DNA of 15,403 bases from QHVT01 sp036387915 (GCA_036387915.1 DASVSV010000149.1:1-15403); one strand, 5' to 3'. Numbered from the stretch's first letter, positions 6,615-14,349 are shown. Notes: a model not told the origin generated them from the letters alone. A program made the numbers and translations.

Positions 6615-9600
6615 CTAAGGCACGAACGACACCCGGTCGACACCGCCCGACAGGCTGAACGGCTCGATCGGATACTCCTTCTGCACGCCCGTCTGCGTGT
6701 CCGTGACCTCGACCCAGAACTGCACGTCGCTGAGGCCGCCGTGGAAGAAGTCGACGCGGTTCGCGAACGGACGGACGTCGGAGAAGCGCACCATCCACTC
6801 CACCGACTCCGGGTTCTCGAAGTAGAAAACTGCCGTGTCGGTCGTGGCCGCATTGGCGATCGAGCGGCCGAGGAGATAGCCGGTCGTGGCCGGAGAAGCG
6901 AACTGATTGCGGTAGCGCATGCGCACCGAGTAGCGGCCGAGCATCGTCAGCGTGGACGTGTCCGCGTTCGGCGCGATCACGCGCGCCATCATGGCGTCGA
7001 GGCCGTCCTGCAGCGTCACCGGCGCGGGGTCGGCGGGGAACGACTTGCGGTCGACCTCCCCCTTCAGCGAATTGGCGGCCTTGTGGTACTCGACGGTCTT
7101 GCCCGTGACGGTGTCGGTCACGGTGACGAAGAACTCGACGTCGCTCAGACCGCCGTAATAGACGTGATAGTTGTTCTCCCACGGGCGGGCGTCGGAGACG
7201 CGCACCATCAGCTCCACGATGAGCGGCGTGTCGAACCAGAACACGGCCGTGTCGGCGAGCGTGGAGCTGACCAGCGACTTACCGGTCAGCAGTCCTTCCA
7301 CCGGCGGATTCGCGAACTGATTGCGATAACGGACCTGCACCTTGAAGCGACCCTTGAGCATGGCCAGATTGGTCGAGGTCTGCTCGACGTTGACCGTCAC
7401 GTTGCGCGACGCCACCGGTCCGCAAGGCAGCGCAACCTCGGCCCAGTACTTCGTCGTCTCGGTCAGCGGCCCGACGTTGATCGTGGCGGTGGCGCCGACC
7501 GGAGACGTCTTGTCGCCGACGGAGCCCTGGTACCACTTCACCGTGGCGGTGACCGGCGTGAAGGCGACGGTGAGCGTCGCCGAGCCGCCGTTCGGAATGG
7601 TCTGGTCTTCCGGCTGCGTGGTGATCGCCGGCAGCGTGCACGGTGCGACGGTGATCAGCGAAGTGACCTCGGTCTTGCCGCAGGCGTTCGAGACACGAGC
7701 CCAGTAGTTTGTGACCGTGGAAACGGTGACGTTCACCGACTGCGTCGAGCCGACAGGAGGAGCGAGGGGGTCGCCCGGGACGTTCCCCTTGAACCACCGG
7801 AACGTGAGCGGCCCCGAGGAACTGAACGCGTTGACGTTCAGCCTGTAGCTGCCGGCGCCAGCGAGCGGCGTCGCCGTGGGAGGATCGACTGCAATGTCAC
7901 CGCACGGCACGACGGTGACGGTGACGGTGTTGCTGTCGACCGAAGGCCCGCATGCCCCGCTCACACGCACCCAGTACGTCGTCGTCTGCATCAGAGTGAC
8001 GATCAACGTCGAACCGCTTTCGACCGGCCGCGACGTGTCGCCTGATACGCCTTCAAACCACTGATACGTAAGACCGCCACCGGATGCTCGAACCTCCAGC
8101 GCCACAGAGGCACCCTCCGTGATCGTCCTGTTCTGCGGCTGGTCGGTGATCGCCGGCGCGCTGCAGACCACGGCCACGGTGGCCGCGTTGCTGTCGACCG
8201 ACGAGCCGCCGTCGCAGGAGTTGGAGATGCGCACCCAGTAGGACGTGGTCTCGCCGGGAGTGACGGTGAGCGTCGGCGAGTTGGTGCCGACCGGCTGCGT
8301 CGTGACGCCGGGCGTGCCGATGTACCACTTATAAGTGAGCGGCGCGGAGCCGGCCGCGACGACGGTGATGTTCGTCGACGCGCCCGGGCTGATGTTCTTG
8401 TTGGGCGGCTGCGTGGTGATCGACGGCGGCGCGCAGACGGGGCCGGAGCCGTAGACCGTTTCGGCCGCGTTCGTGTCCCACGTTCTGAGGTTGCTGGCCA
8501 GGCTGCACGTGACGGTCGAATTCATGATCGCGTCGCCCGTGCAGTCGGCGGTCGTGCCGCAGGTGGTGCCGGGGAACGGCTGGTTCGAGTGACGGAACCC
8601 GAGCGTGTGGCCGAGCTCGTGGGTCATGATGGCGTTGAGGCAGGCCTGCCCCGGGATCGACTTCGCGATCACGAGATCGGCCTCGACGATCTGAATCACT
8701 TCCTCACCGTCGATGGACACGATGTCATTCCCGAAGACGGCACCCACGCCCGCTGCTCCGCGCGCGGCCACTTCTCCCTCCGGATCATCGAAGAGAATCG
8801 TGTTCACTCCGTCGTCGTCATAGAGACCGCCACCCCACCCGGCGGAGGTGTCGACTCCGGTGTCGGCGTAGTCGATCGAAGACGCGGTGCTGTTCCACTG
8901 TCCGAATCCGACCGTCACCGCCCCCGGTCCGTCGAGGCCCGTCTGCGTGCCTTTGCGGACCCAGTTCGCCGAAGGGACCAGCCAGCGGAAGCCAGTGCCC
9001 TGGGCGTCGAGGAGATAGGACGACCGTGTGAACCCGTTCGCGGCGATCTTCGCCTCCGCGGCAATCTGCGTCCGCGTGTCGGCCACGAAGTAATCCGCCG
9101 GCGCGTAACGGTGCGCGACCGTCGAGCGGATGTAGCCGAGGAAGCGCTGCGTGTCGCGGGCGCGCTCGGTGTGGACGTCGAAGTTCTGGTTGAAGCCGTG
9201 AATCGTGTCGCGCACGGCGAGATGGTCGACCAGCTGGAACTGTCCGAGGGAGAGGCCGTACGTGGTCGGCTCCAGGTTGCGGTCCGTCGTGGTGAAGACG
9301 AGATAGCGCTCGCCCGGCGTGTATTGCGGCGTTCCCGCGATCATCATCGCTTTGCCGTCGACGACGCCGCCGGCCTCCGTCAGGACCAGTTCGCGTCCGC
9401 GGACATGATCGCCTTTCAGCGTCTCCTCCACGAGCAGCGTCGAGCGCGTGACGATGCTGCCGCGCGCGTCGCGCAACGACGTCACGCTGACGGCGGTGGC
9501 GATGACGATGTCATCAGCGCGCTGGATCAGCTCCGCGTCGGAAGGGACGACGTACGTCGCGGCATGGAGCGCCGGCGCGAGAAAAACGGACAGAGAGATA

Positions 9601-9629
9601 GCGACGAGGAGTCGGCGTGCAGTCATCAT
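6615..9629 (-). CDS. Secreted metzincin zinc protease with Ig-like repeats and duplicated C-terminal module
   Basis: A 1004-residue exported protein. A signal peptide (MMTARRLLVAISLSVFLAP, then ALHA at 20-23) precedes a pro-like region. The metzincin zinc site HELGHTLGFRH (337-347) follows, with catalytic E338 and a Met-turn DAIMNS (M369), so it should be a matrixin-like endopeptidase. Four Ig-like domains come next, at about 401-489, 490-576, 577-664 and 665-750. They share an open ITTQP/ITDQP motif, a YKW/YQW/FRW/VKW core Trp and a YW(V/A) strand. Last are two homologous modules, 756-865 and 894-1004, each with (R)YRNQFA, DTAVF(W/Y)F, GGLSDV(E/Q)F and VTDT(V/Q)TG motifs. I recall similar modules at the ends of secreted Acidobacteriota proteins, but cannot name a domain entry. 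The Ig and C-terminal parts may bind substrate or the cell surface. A tandem ATG gives the start; the RBS (AGGT) is weak. Confidence 0.9.
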   Translation of the reverse strand: MMTARRLLVAISLSVFLAPALHAATYVVPSDAELIQRADDIVIATAVSVTSLRDARGSIVTRSTLLVEETLKGDHVRGRELVLTEAGGVVDGKAMMIAGTPQYTPGERYLVFTTTDRNLEPTTYGLSLGQFQLVDHLAVRDTIHGFNQNFDVHTERARDTQRFLGYIRSTVAHRYAPADYFVADTRTQIAAEAKIAANGFTRSSYLLDAQGTGFRWLVPSANWVRKGTQTGLDGPGAVTVGFGQWNSTASSIDYADTGVDTSAGWGGGLYDDDGVNTILFDDPEGEVAARGAAGVGAVFGNDIVSIDGEEVIQIVEADLVIAKSIPGQACLNAIMTHELGHTLGFRHSNQPFPGTTCGTTADCTGDAIMNSTVTCSLASNLRTWDTNAAETVYGSGPVCAPPSITTQPPNKNISPGASTNITVVAAGSAPLTYKWYIGTPGVTTQPVGTNSPTLTVTPGETTSYWVRISNSCDGGSSVDSNAATVAVVCSAPAITDQPQNRTITEGASVALEVRASGGGLTYQWFEGVSGDTSRPVESGSTLIVTLMQTTTYWVRVSGACGPSVDSNTVTVTVVPCGDIAVDPPTATPLAGAGSYRLNVNAFSSSGPLTFRWFKGNVPGDPLAPPVGSTQSVNVTVSTVTNYWARVSNACGKTEVTSLITVAPCTLPAITTQPEDQTIPNGGSATLTVAFTPVTATVKWYQGSVGDKTSPVGATATINVGPLTETTKYWAEVALPCGPVASRNVTVNVEQTSTNLAMLKGRFKVQVRYRNQFANPPVEGLLTGKSLVSSTLADTAVFWFDTPLIVELMVRVSDARPWENNYHVYYGGLSDVEFFVTVTDTVTGKTVEYHKAANSLKGEVDRKSFPADPAPVTLQDGLDAMMARVIAPNADTSTLTMLGRYSVRMRYRNQFASPATTGYLLGRSIANAATTDTAVFYFENPESVEWMVRFSDVRPFANRVDFFHGGLSDVQFWVEVTDTQTGVQKEYPIEPFSLSGGVDRVSFVP

Positions 9630-9718
9630 TGGATTTGGACCTGAAACGCAAGATAACCGGAAGAAGTCGAACTGTCATCCCTGTTTCCAAGGCTCATCGT
9701 GGGGATTTCCTAGGGATC

Positions 9719-10873
9719 ATGAAGCGCCGCATCCGAACTATCGCCCTCGCGTCGCAGACGCGAATCGTCGTAATGACGGCGCTGTGGCTCTCGATCTTCG
9801 CCTACGCCGGACGTCCGCTGCTGGCGGGCGCGGCTGCCGCGGGGATGGCCCCGGCTCTCGCCTGGACGCTGCTCCTCGCCGCCGCGCTGCTGCCCGCGCT
9901 GCCGCTGATCCGCGGACACCGCTCCGCCGCGCACTGGAGCGGCTACGCCATCCTGGCGGTGATGTCGACGATGTTCGTGCTGGTGCTCATTGGTGACGTG
10001 GTGCGCGGCGCGTACGCGCTGACGCGCTGGGCGATGGCGAACACCTTGCCGATGCTCGACCCGCGCGCGCTCAGCCTGACCATCCTCGCCGTGGCCGGCG
10101 CGCTGTCGGTCGTCGGCATCGTGCAGGCGCGCTGCCCGCGCGTGCGCCACGTGCGCGTGCCGATCCACGACCTGCCGCCGGAGCTCGAGGGCTATCGCAT
10201 CGTGCAGTGGAGCGACGTGCACGTCGGCCCGACCATCCGCCGCGCCTTCGTGGAGTCGCTGGTCGCGCGCACGAATGCACTGCAGCCGGACGCCGTGGCC
10301 ATCACCGGCGATCTCGTCGACGGCTACGCGGACGACCTCCGCGACGAAGTGCAGCCGATGCGCGATCTGCAGACGCGCGACGGGGTGTTCTACGTCACCG
10401 GCAACCATGAGTATTACTGGCGAGCCAGTGAGTGGATCCCCCTCCTCCAATCCCTCGGGCTCGATTTCCTGAAGAACGAGCACCGCGTGATCGCCCGCGG
10501 CAACGCGCGCCTGGCCATCGCCGGCGTGACCGACCCGGTCGGCCGCTACACGCACACGCAGGACCCCGACCGCGCTCTGGCCGGCATCCCCGCGGACGCG
10601 GTGACGGTGCTGCTCTCCCATCGCCCCCAGACCGCCGAGGCCGCGAGCCGGCTCGGCGCGCACCTCCAGCTCTCCGGCCACACCCACGGAGGCCAGTTCT
10701 TCCCCTTCAACCTCTTCATCCACAAGTTCCAGCCGATCGCCAAAGGACTGCACCGCGTCGGACGGACGTGGCTGTACGTGAACCGCGGCACGGGCTACTG
10801 GGGGCCACCGACGCGTCTGGCCGTGGGCGGGGAGATCACGGTGGTGACGCTCAGCACTTCAACTTCACCCTGA
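9719..10873 (+). CDS. Membrane-anchored metallophosphoesterase, YaeI-like
   Basis: A 384-residue calcineurin-like phosphoesterase. About four hydrophobic helices (17-36, 44-63, 74-96, 118-137) place the catalytic domain (from about 150) next to the membrane. All metal-site motifs are seen: SDVHVG (D166, H168), GDLVDG (D198), GNHEYY (N229, H230), SHRP (H301) and GHTHGG (H321, H323). The YaeI/YkuE group is linked to phospholipid or lipid-A-type phosphodiesters, but the substrate here is open. The ATG at 9719 is preferred over upstream in-frame codons because it opens a normal N-terminus, although the nearest purine run (AGGGA) is only 2 nt away, so the start is uncertain. It is divergent from the metzincin gene across 89 bp. 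The last coding bases and TGA stop lie inside the left arm of the palindrome at 10868-10962. Confidence 0.88.
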   Translation: MKRRIRTIALASQTRIVVMTALWLSIFAYAGRPLLAGAAAAGMAPALAWTLLLAAALLPALPLIRGHRSAAHWSGYAILAVMSTMFVLVLIGDVVRGAYALTRWAMANTLPMLDPRALSLTILAVAGALSVVGIVQARCPRVRHVRVPIHDLPPELEGYRIVQWSDVHVGPTIRRAFVESLVARTNALQPDAVAITGDLVDGYADDLRDEVQPMRDLQTRDGVFYVTGNHEYYWRASEWIPLLQSLGLDFLKNEHRVIARGNARLAIAGVTDPVGRYTHTQDPDRALAGIPADAVTVLLSHRPQTAEAASRLGAHLQLSGHTHGGQFFPFNLFIHKFQPIAKGLHRVGRTWLYVNRGTGYWGPPTRLAVGGEITVVTLSTSTSP

Positions 10874-10962
10874 GCGAAGCGAAGGGTCAGTGGAGCCCTC
10901 TCGCTCATCGTCCATCGCACGCCAAGCGTGAGGGCTCCGTTGACCCTTCGCTTCGCTCAGGG
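10868..10962. repeat. Long palindrome (family B) overlapping a stop codon
   Basis: The arms 10868-10900 and 10930-10962 match at 31 of 33 positions (CCCTGAGCGAAGCGAAGGGT and continuation) around a 29-nt loop. The first six bases belong to the metallophosphoesterase gene. The loop holds CGTCCATCGCACG (10909-10921), identical to the loop of the unrelated palindrome at 14182-14298. It could terminate transcription but lacks a T-run. Confidence 0.9.
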
Positions 10963-10971
10963 TTGGGAAAA

Positions 10972-10985
10972 GTGACGCGCGTCAC
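10972..10985. promoter_or_regulatory. CRP/FNR-family-like operator upstream of the L,D-transpeptidase gene
   Basis: GTGACGCGCGTCAC is a perfect 14-bp palindrome with the GTGA-N6-TCAC layout recognised by CRP-type regulators. Its centre lies about 36 bp before the start point expected from the CATAAT at 11003-11008, so it would cover the -35 region. This is a motif match; no regulator gene is in the window. Confidence 0.45.
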
Positions 10986-11002
10986 GTCGCGGACCAAGTC
11001 CC

Positions 11003-11008
11003 CATAAT
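11003..11008 (+). promoter_or_regulatory. Candidate -10 box for the L,D-transpeptidase gene
   Basis: CATAAT lies 53 nt before the ATG at 11062, in the only stretch between the family B palindrome and the gene. No good -35 match is seen; the CRP-like palindrome lies in its place, as in activator-dependent promoters. Confidence 0.35.
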
Positions 11009-11061
11009 CTCTCTCGGATCCCGCCACACTTCTGCCGCTATCCGTTTCTAAGTTGTGGGAC

Positions 11062-12645
11062 ATGAAACGGCTCACGGTCCTCCTGATTGCAGTTCTGACC
11101 ACGATCAACCTCACCGCGCAGACGGTCGACGTCGTCCCGGCCACCCCGGCGGCGCGCGCGCTCCAGACGCTGGTCGCCTCGGACAGCTCCGCGGCGCGCA
11201 TCGACGTCCGCAACTTCTACGCGCCGGCCGGCTACCGCCTGGCCTGGACGCGCAACGGCCGCCCGACGGCGCAGGCCACCGCGGTGATCGCGCTGTTCGA
11301 GTCCGCCGAGACCAGGGGCCTCCGCTCGCTCGACTACGGCGCCGGTCAGTGGACCGCCCGCGTCTCCGACCTCACCAGCGACGCCGCGCAGGCGCGCTTC
11401 GACCACGCCGTGACCGCGACGCTGGTCCGCTACACGAACGACCTCCGCGCCGGCCGTGCGAACCCGCAGGGCACGCGCGACTCGTTCAACGCTCCGGCAT
11501 TCGTCAACCGCGTAGCCACCGGCGACGCCGCGGCCGCGATCGCGTCCGTCGAGCCGCAGACCGCCGAGTACCGCCGCCTCGTGGCCGCGCTGGCGAGCTA
11601 CCGCCGCATCGCGAACGCCGACGCCGACGCGCTGCCCGCGGTGACGAAACTCACGAAGGGCGACGACTACGCCGCGCTGCCGCAGCTCGCGGCGAAGCTC
11701 CGCCTCTACGGCGACCTTGCCGGCAACGCAAAGGTCGAAGGCACAAAGTACGACGGTGCGATCGTCGACGCGGTGAAGCACTTCCAGTCGCGCCACGGCC
11801 TCGATGCCGACGGCGTCATCGCCAAAGGCACGTTCGCGCAGCTCAACGTCCCCGCTTCGAAGCGCGTGCAGCAGCTCGAGCTCGCGCTGGAGCGCGTCCG
11901 CTGGACGCCGGTCATCGAGGCGCCGGCCATCGTGGTGAACATCCCCGAGTTCAAGCTCCGCGCGATCGGTGCAACGGAACTGGAGATGCGCGTCGTGGTC
12001 GGCAAGGCCGCGGGCAGCAAGACCCCCGTCTTCGACGGTGACCTCAAGCACGTCGTCTTCCGCCCCTACTGGAACGTGCCGCCGAGCATCCAGCGCCGCG
12101 AGATCGCGCCGAAGCTGACCTCGTCGTACGCCGCGTCGCACAACTATGAAGTGGTCAACGATGCCGGCCGCGTGGTGGGCATCAACGCCGACACGGTGCG
12201 TGCGGTGAAGAACGGCTCGCTCCGCGTCCGTCAGAAGCCCGGCACCTCGAACGCCCTCGGCCTGGTGAAGTTCCTCTTCCCCAACGACAACAACGTCTAC
12301 CTGCACTCGACCCCGCAGCAGTCACTCTTCGCCCGCGCCCGCCGCGATTTCAGCCACGGCTGCGTGCGCGTCGAAGACCCGGCCGCGCTGGCGGAGTGGG
12401 TGCTGCGCGAGAAGCCGGAATGGACCGGCGAGAAGATCAAGGCCGCCATGACGGGCAAGCGCGACGACGTGTACGTCAATCTCGCCAAGCCGATCACGGT
12501 CAAGATCACGTACCACACGGTCGTCGCGCAGCAGAACGGCGACGTGCACTTTTACGACGACATCTACGGCCACGACGCGAAACTCGTGGCCGCGCTGACC
12601 CCGGCCGCCCCGAAAGGCGCGGTCATGGTCGCAGCCAAACGGTAA
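11062..12645 (+). CDS. Periplasmic L,D-transpeptidase, YcbB (LdtD)-like
   Basis: A 527-residue peptidoglycan cross-linking enzyme that should form 3-3 (mDap-mDap) cross-links outside the inner membrane. A signal peptide covers about 1-19. The N-terminal scaffold region has DSFNAPAFVN and a YRRLVAALASYR helix, then a peptidoglycan-binding type 1 repeat at about 229-263 (DAVKHFQSRHGLDADGVI). The YkuD catalytic domain spans about 288-450, with YLHSTP (413-418, H415) and SHGCVRVEDP (431-440, catalytic C434). This matches E. coli YcbB, which has YLHDTP and SSGCVRVENP. Its length is near that of YcbB (about 615) but shorter. The ATG at 11062 is preferred to an in-frame TTG at 11053 because it starts directly with the Lys-Arg of the signal peptide. 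It is the only cell-wall gene here, and its upstream region carries the CRP-like site. Confidence 0.93.
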   Translation: MKRLTVLLIAVLTTINLTAQTVDVVPATPAARALQTLVASDSSAARIDVRNFYAPAGYRLAWTRNGRPTAQATAVIALFESAETRGLRSLDYGAGQWTARVSDLTSDAAQARFDHAVTATLVRYTNDLRAGRANPQGTRDSFNAPAFVNRVATGDAAAAIASVEPQTAEYRRLVAALASYRRIANADADALPAVTKLTKGDDYAALPQLAAKLRLYGDLAGNAKVEGTKYDGAIVDAVKHFQSRHGLDADGVIAKGTFAQLNVPASKRVQQLELALERVRWTPVIEAPAIVVNIPEFKLRAIGATELEMRVVVGKAAGSKTPVFDGDLKHVVFRPYWNVPPSIQRREIAPKLTSSYAASHNYEVVNDAGRVVGINADTVRAVKNGSLRVRQKPGTSNALGLVKFLFPNDNNVYLHSTPQQSLFARARRDFSHGCVRVEDPAALAEWVLREKPEWTGEKIKAAMTGKRDDVYVNLAKPITVKITYHTVVAQQNGDVHFYDDIYGHDAKLVAALTPAAPKGAVMVAAKR

Positions 12646-12694
12646 GCGGACGCAGGCCCCGCTTCTCTCCGCCTCTCTCTCTCCCCTGTCGCCA

Positions 12695-12726
12695 GGCCCC
12701 TTCTCCCGTGGGTGGGAGAAGGGGCC
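12695..12726 (+). terminator. Intrinsic terminator after the L,D-transpeptidase gene
   Basis: A perfect 13-bp stem, GGCCCCTTCTCCC with GGGAGAAGGGGCC, around a GTGGGT loop, followed by ATTTTCCATTT. It lies 49 nt beyond the stop codon. The GC-rich stem plus T-rich tail fits an intrinsic terminator better than any other hairpin here. Confidence 0.75.
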
Positions 12727-12738
12727 ATTTTCCATTTG

Positions 12739-12836
12739 GAGGAAAGAGAAAAGAGGAAAGAGAAAAGAGGCCGCCCGCCGCACGCTGGACCGCGCCACCG
12801 CCTCTCTTTCCTCTTTCCTCCTTCCTCTTTCCTCTC
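12739..12836. repeat. Inverted heptamer palindrome before the MFS gene
   Basis: The left arm is alternating GAGGAAA and GAGAAAA units (12739-12766 plus GAGG). The right arm is TTTCCTC, TTTCCTC, CTTCCTC, TTTCCTC (12807-12834). They face each other across a GC-rich loop, 12771-12800, making a purine arm opposite a pyrimidine arm with 7-bp periodicity. The loop contains CTGGACCGCGCC, a weak inverted match to the loop shared by the 10868 and 14182 palindromes. Confidence 0.85.
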
Positions 12837-12842
12837 ATTAGC

Positions 12843-12848
12843 GATAAT
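12843..12848 (+). promoter_or_regulatory. Candidate -10 box of the MFS gene (leaderless or nearly so)
   Basis: GATAAT lies 8 nt before the ATG at 12857, with no Shine-Dalgarno between them and the heptamer palindrome directly upstream. The spacing would put the transcript start within a couple of bases of the ATG. Motif match only. Confidence 0.35.
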
Positions 12849-12856
12849 GCCGCGCC

Positions 12857-14179
12857 ATGCAGACCAGTGACGAGCGTGCGCCCTATCCTGTCTGGAAAGT
12901 CATCGGTGCCTCCGCGGCCGGGACGATGATCGAGTGGTACGACTTCTACATCTTCGGGAGTTTGTTCGCGGTCATGTCCGGCCTCTTCTTCCCGAAGGAG
13001 AATCCGACCGCGGGCGTGTTGCTGACACTGGCGACCTTCGCGACAGGGTTTGCCGTCCGTCCGTTCGGCGCGATCGTGTTCGGGCGTGTGGGCGACCTGG
13101 TCGGGCGCAAGTACGCGTTCCTGATCACGCTGCTGATCATGGGCGGCGCGACCTTCGTGATCGGGTTGCTGCCGACGTACGAGCAGGTGGGGATGCTCGC
13201 GCCGATCCTGCTCGTCATCCTGCGCCTGCTGCAGGGACTGGCGCTCGGCGGCGAGTACGGCGGCGCGGCGGTGTACGTCGCCGAACATGTGCCGGATAAA
13301 CGCCGCGGCTTCTACACCAGCTTCATCCAGACCACCGCCACCCTCGGACTATTCGTGTCACTCGGCGTGATCCTGATCGTCCGCACGTCGATGTCCGAGC
13401 TCGATTTCAAAACCTGGGGCTGGCGCATCCCGTACCTCATGTCGATCCTGCTCGTCGGCATGTCGCTCTACATTCGTCTGAAGCTGCGCGAGTCCCCGCT
13501 CTTCACGCAGCTCAAGGACGCCGGCAAAACTTCCAAGACGCCGCTGCGCGACTCCCTCGGCAACCGCGCCAACTGGCGCGTGATCCTGCTCGTGCTCTTC
13601 GGCGCGGCCGCGGGACAGGCCGTGGTCTGGTACACGGGGCAGTTCTACGCGCTCATCTTTCTGCAGACCGTCCTGAAGGTCGATTTCGTGAAGGCGAACA
13701 TCATCGTCGCCGTCGCCCTGGCCCTCGGCACGCCGTTCTTCATCGTCTTCGGCGCGCTCTCCGACCGCATCGGCCGCAAGAAAGTGATGATGGCCGGCAA
13801 TCTCATCGCCGCGCTGTCGTACTACCCGATTTATCAGGGGATGAAAGCCGCGTCCGAGCCGCTGCAGCCGGTGCTGATGACGCTGCTCATCTTCATCCAG
13901 GTCATCTTCGTGACCATGGTCTACGGCCCCATCGCCGCGTTCCTCGTCGAGGCGTTCCCCGCCAAGATCCGCTACACCTCGCTCTCGCTGCCGTACCACC
14001 TCGGCAACGGCTGGTTCGGCGGCTTCACGCCTCTGATCGCAACCGCGCTGACCACGCGCACGGGCCACATCTACGCGGGACTCTGGTACCCGATCATCGT
14101 GGCCCTGGTGACCTTCGTCGTCGGCTCGCTCTTCCTCAAGGAGTCGAAGGACGTGCGCATCTGGGACGAGGTGGCCTAG
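12857..14179 (+). CDS. MFS transporter, metabolite:H+ symporter (MHS/ProP-ShiA) family
   Basis: A 440-residue, 12-helix inner-membrane symporter. The MHS signature is at the first helix (GTMIEWYDFYIFG, 22-34), the loop 2-3 motif is GRVGDLVGRK (about 76-85), and LRLLQGLALGGEYGGA lies in helix 4. KLRESPLF follows helix 6, with a second signature loop SDRIGRKK near helices 8-9. MHS members carry dicarboxylates, citrate, alpha-ketoglutarate, shikimate or proline/betaine with protons; the substrate cannot be read from sequence. The start has no RBS but a close -10-like hexamer. It is followed after 2 bp by the 117-bp palindrome, and stands alone between repeats, so it is probably its own transcription unit. 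Confidence 0.92.
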   Translation: MQTSDERAPYPVWKVIGASAAGTMIEWYDFYIFGSLFAVMSGLFFPKENPTAGVLLTLATFATGFAVRPFGAIVFGRVGDLVGRKYAFLITLLIMGGATFVIGLLPTYEQVGMLAPILLVILRLLQGLALGGEYGGAAVYVAEHVPDKRRGFYTSFIQTTATLGLFVSLGVILIVRTSMSELDFKTWGWRIPYLMSILLVGMSLYIRLKLRESPLFTQLKDAGKTSKTPLRDSLGNRANWRVILLVLFGAAAGQAVVWYTGQFYALIFLQTVLKVDFVKANIIVAVALALGTPFFIVFGALSDRIGRKKVMMAGNLIAALSYYPIYQGMKAASEPLQPVLMTLLIFIQVIFVTMVYGPIAAFLVEAFPAKIRYTSLSLPYHLGNGWFGGFTPLIATALTTRTGHIYAGLWYPIIVALVTFVVGSLFLKESKDVRIWDEVA

Positions 14180-14181
14180 CT

Positions 14182-14298
14182 TGTCATGCCGAGCGTGAGT
14201 CGAGGGACCTGGGTGGGTGGGGGGCGCGCGGCGCGTCCATCGCACGGGTAGCGCGCCACCGCCCACCCAGGCCCCTCGACTCGACTCTCGGGATGACA
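14182..14298. repeat. Complete 117-bp palindromic repeat (family A)
   Basis: The left arm opens TGTCATGCCGAGCGTGAGTC (14182-14220). The right arm (about 14260-14298) is its imperfect complement, ending CTCGGGATGACA. The loop (about 14221-14259) contains CGTCCATCGCACG (14234-14246). Left and right arms recur singly at 15363-15403 and 1-50. It lies between the converging MFS and M28 genes. Confidence 0.92.
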
Positions 14299-14304
14299 AG
14301 CGAT

Positions 14305-14319
14305 TTGCGCTTCGCGCAA
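14305..14319. terminator. Small hairpin between convergent genes
   Basis: TTGCGC-TTC-GCGCAA forms a 6-bp stem with a 3-nt loop, about 30 nt past the M28 stop (minus strand). It is short and lacks a clear T-run, so it is a weak terminator candidate. Confidence 0.3.
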
Positions 14320-14349
14320 TTGCTGAAAGTGGGAGAGCTTGCGCCTACG

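Noticed and set aside
6057..8045. A 662-codon plus-strand open frame across the disordered-protein gene and part of the metzincin
   Set aside because: Its start is pure Val/Ala runs produced by the complement of the Tyr/Arg/Asp codons, and the rest is antisense to clear Ig-like domains.
9630..9718. Promoter pair between the divergent metzincin and metallophosphoesterase genes
   Set aside because: A shared promoter region is likely by layout, and TTATCT is seen on the minus strand, but no convincing -35/-10 pair can be supported.
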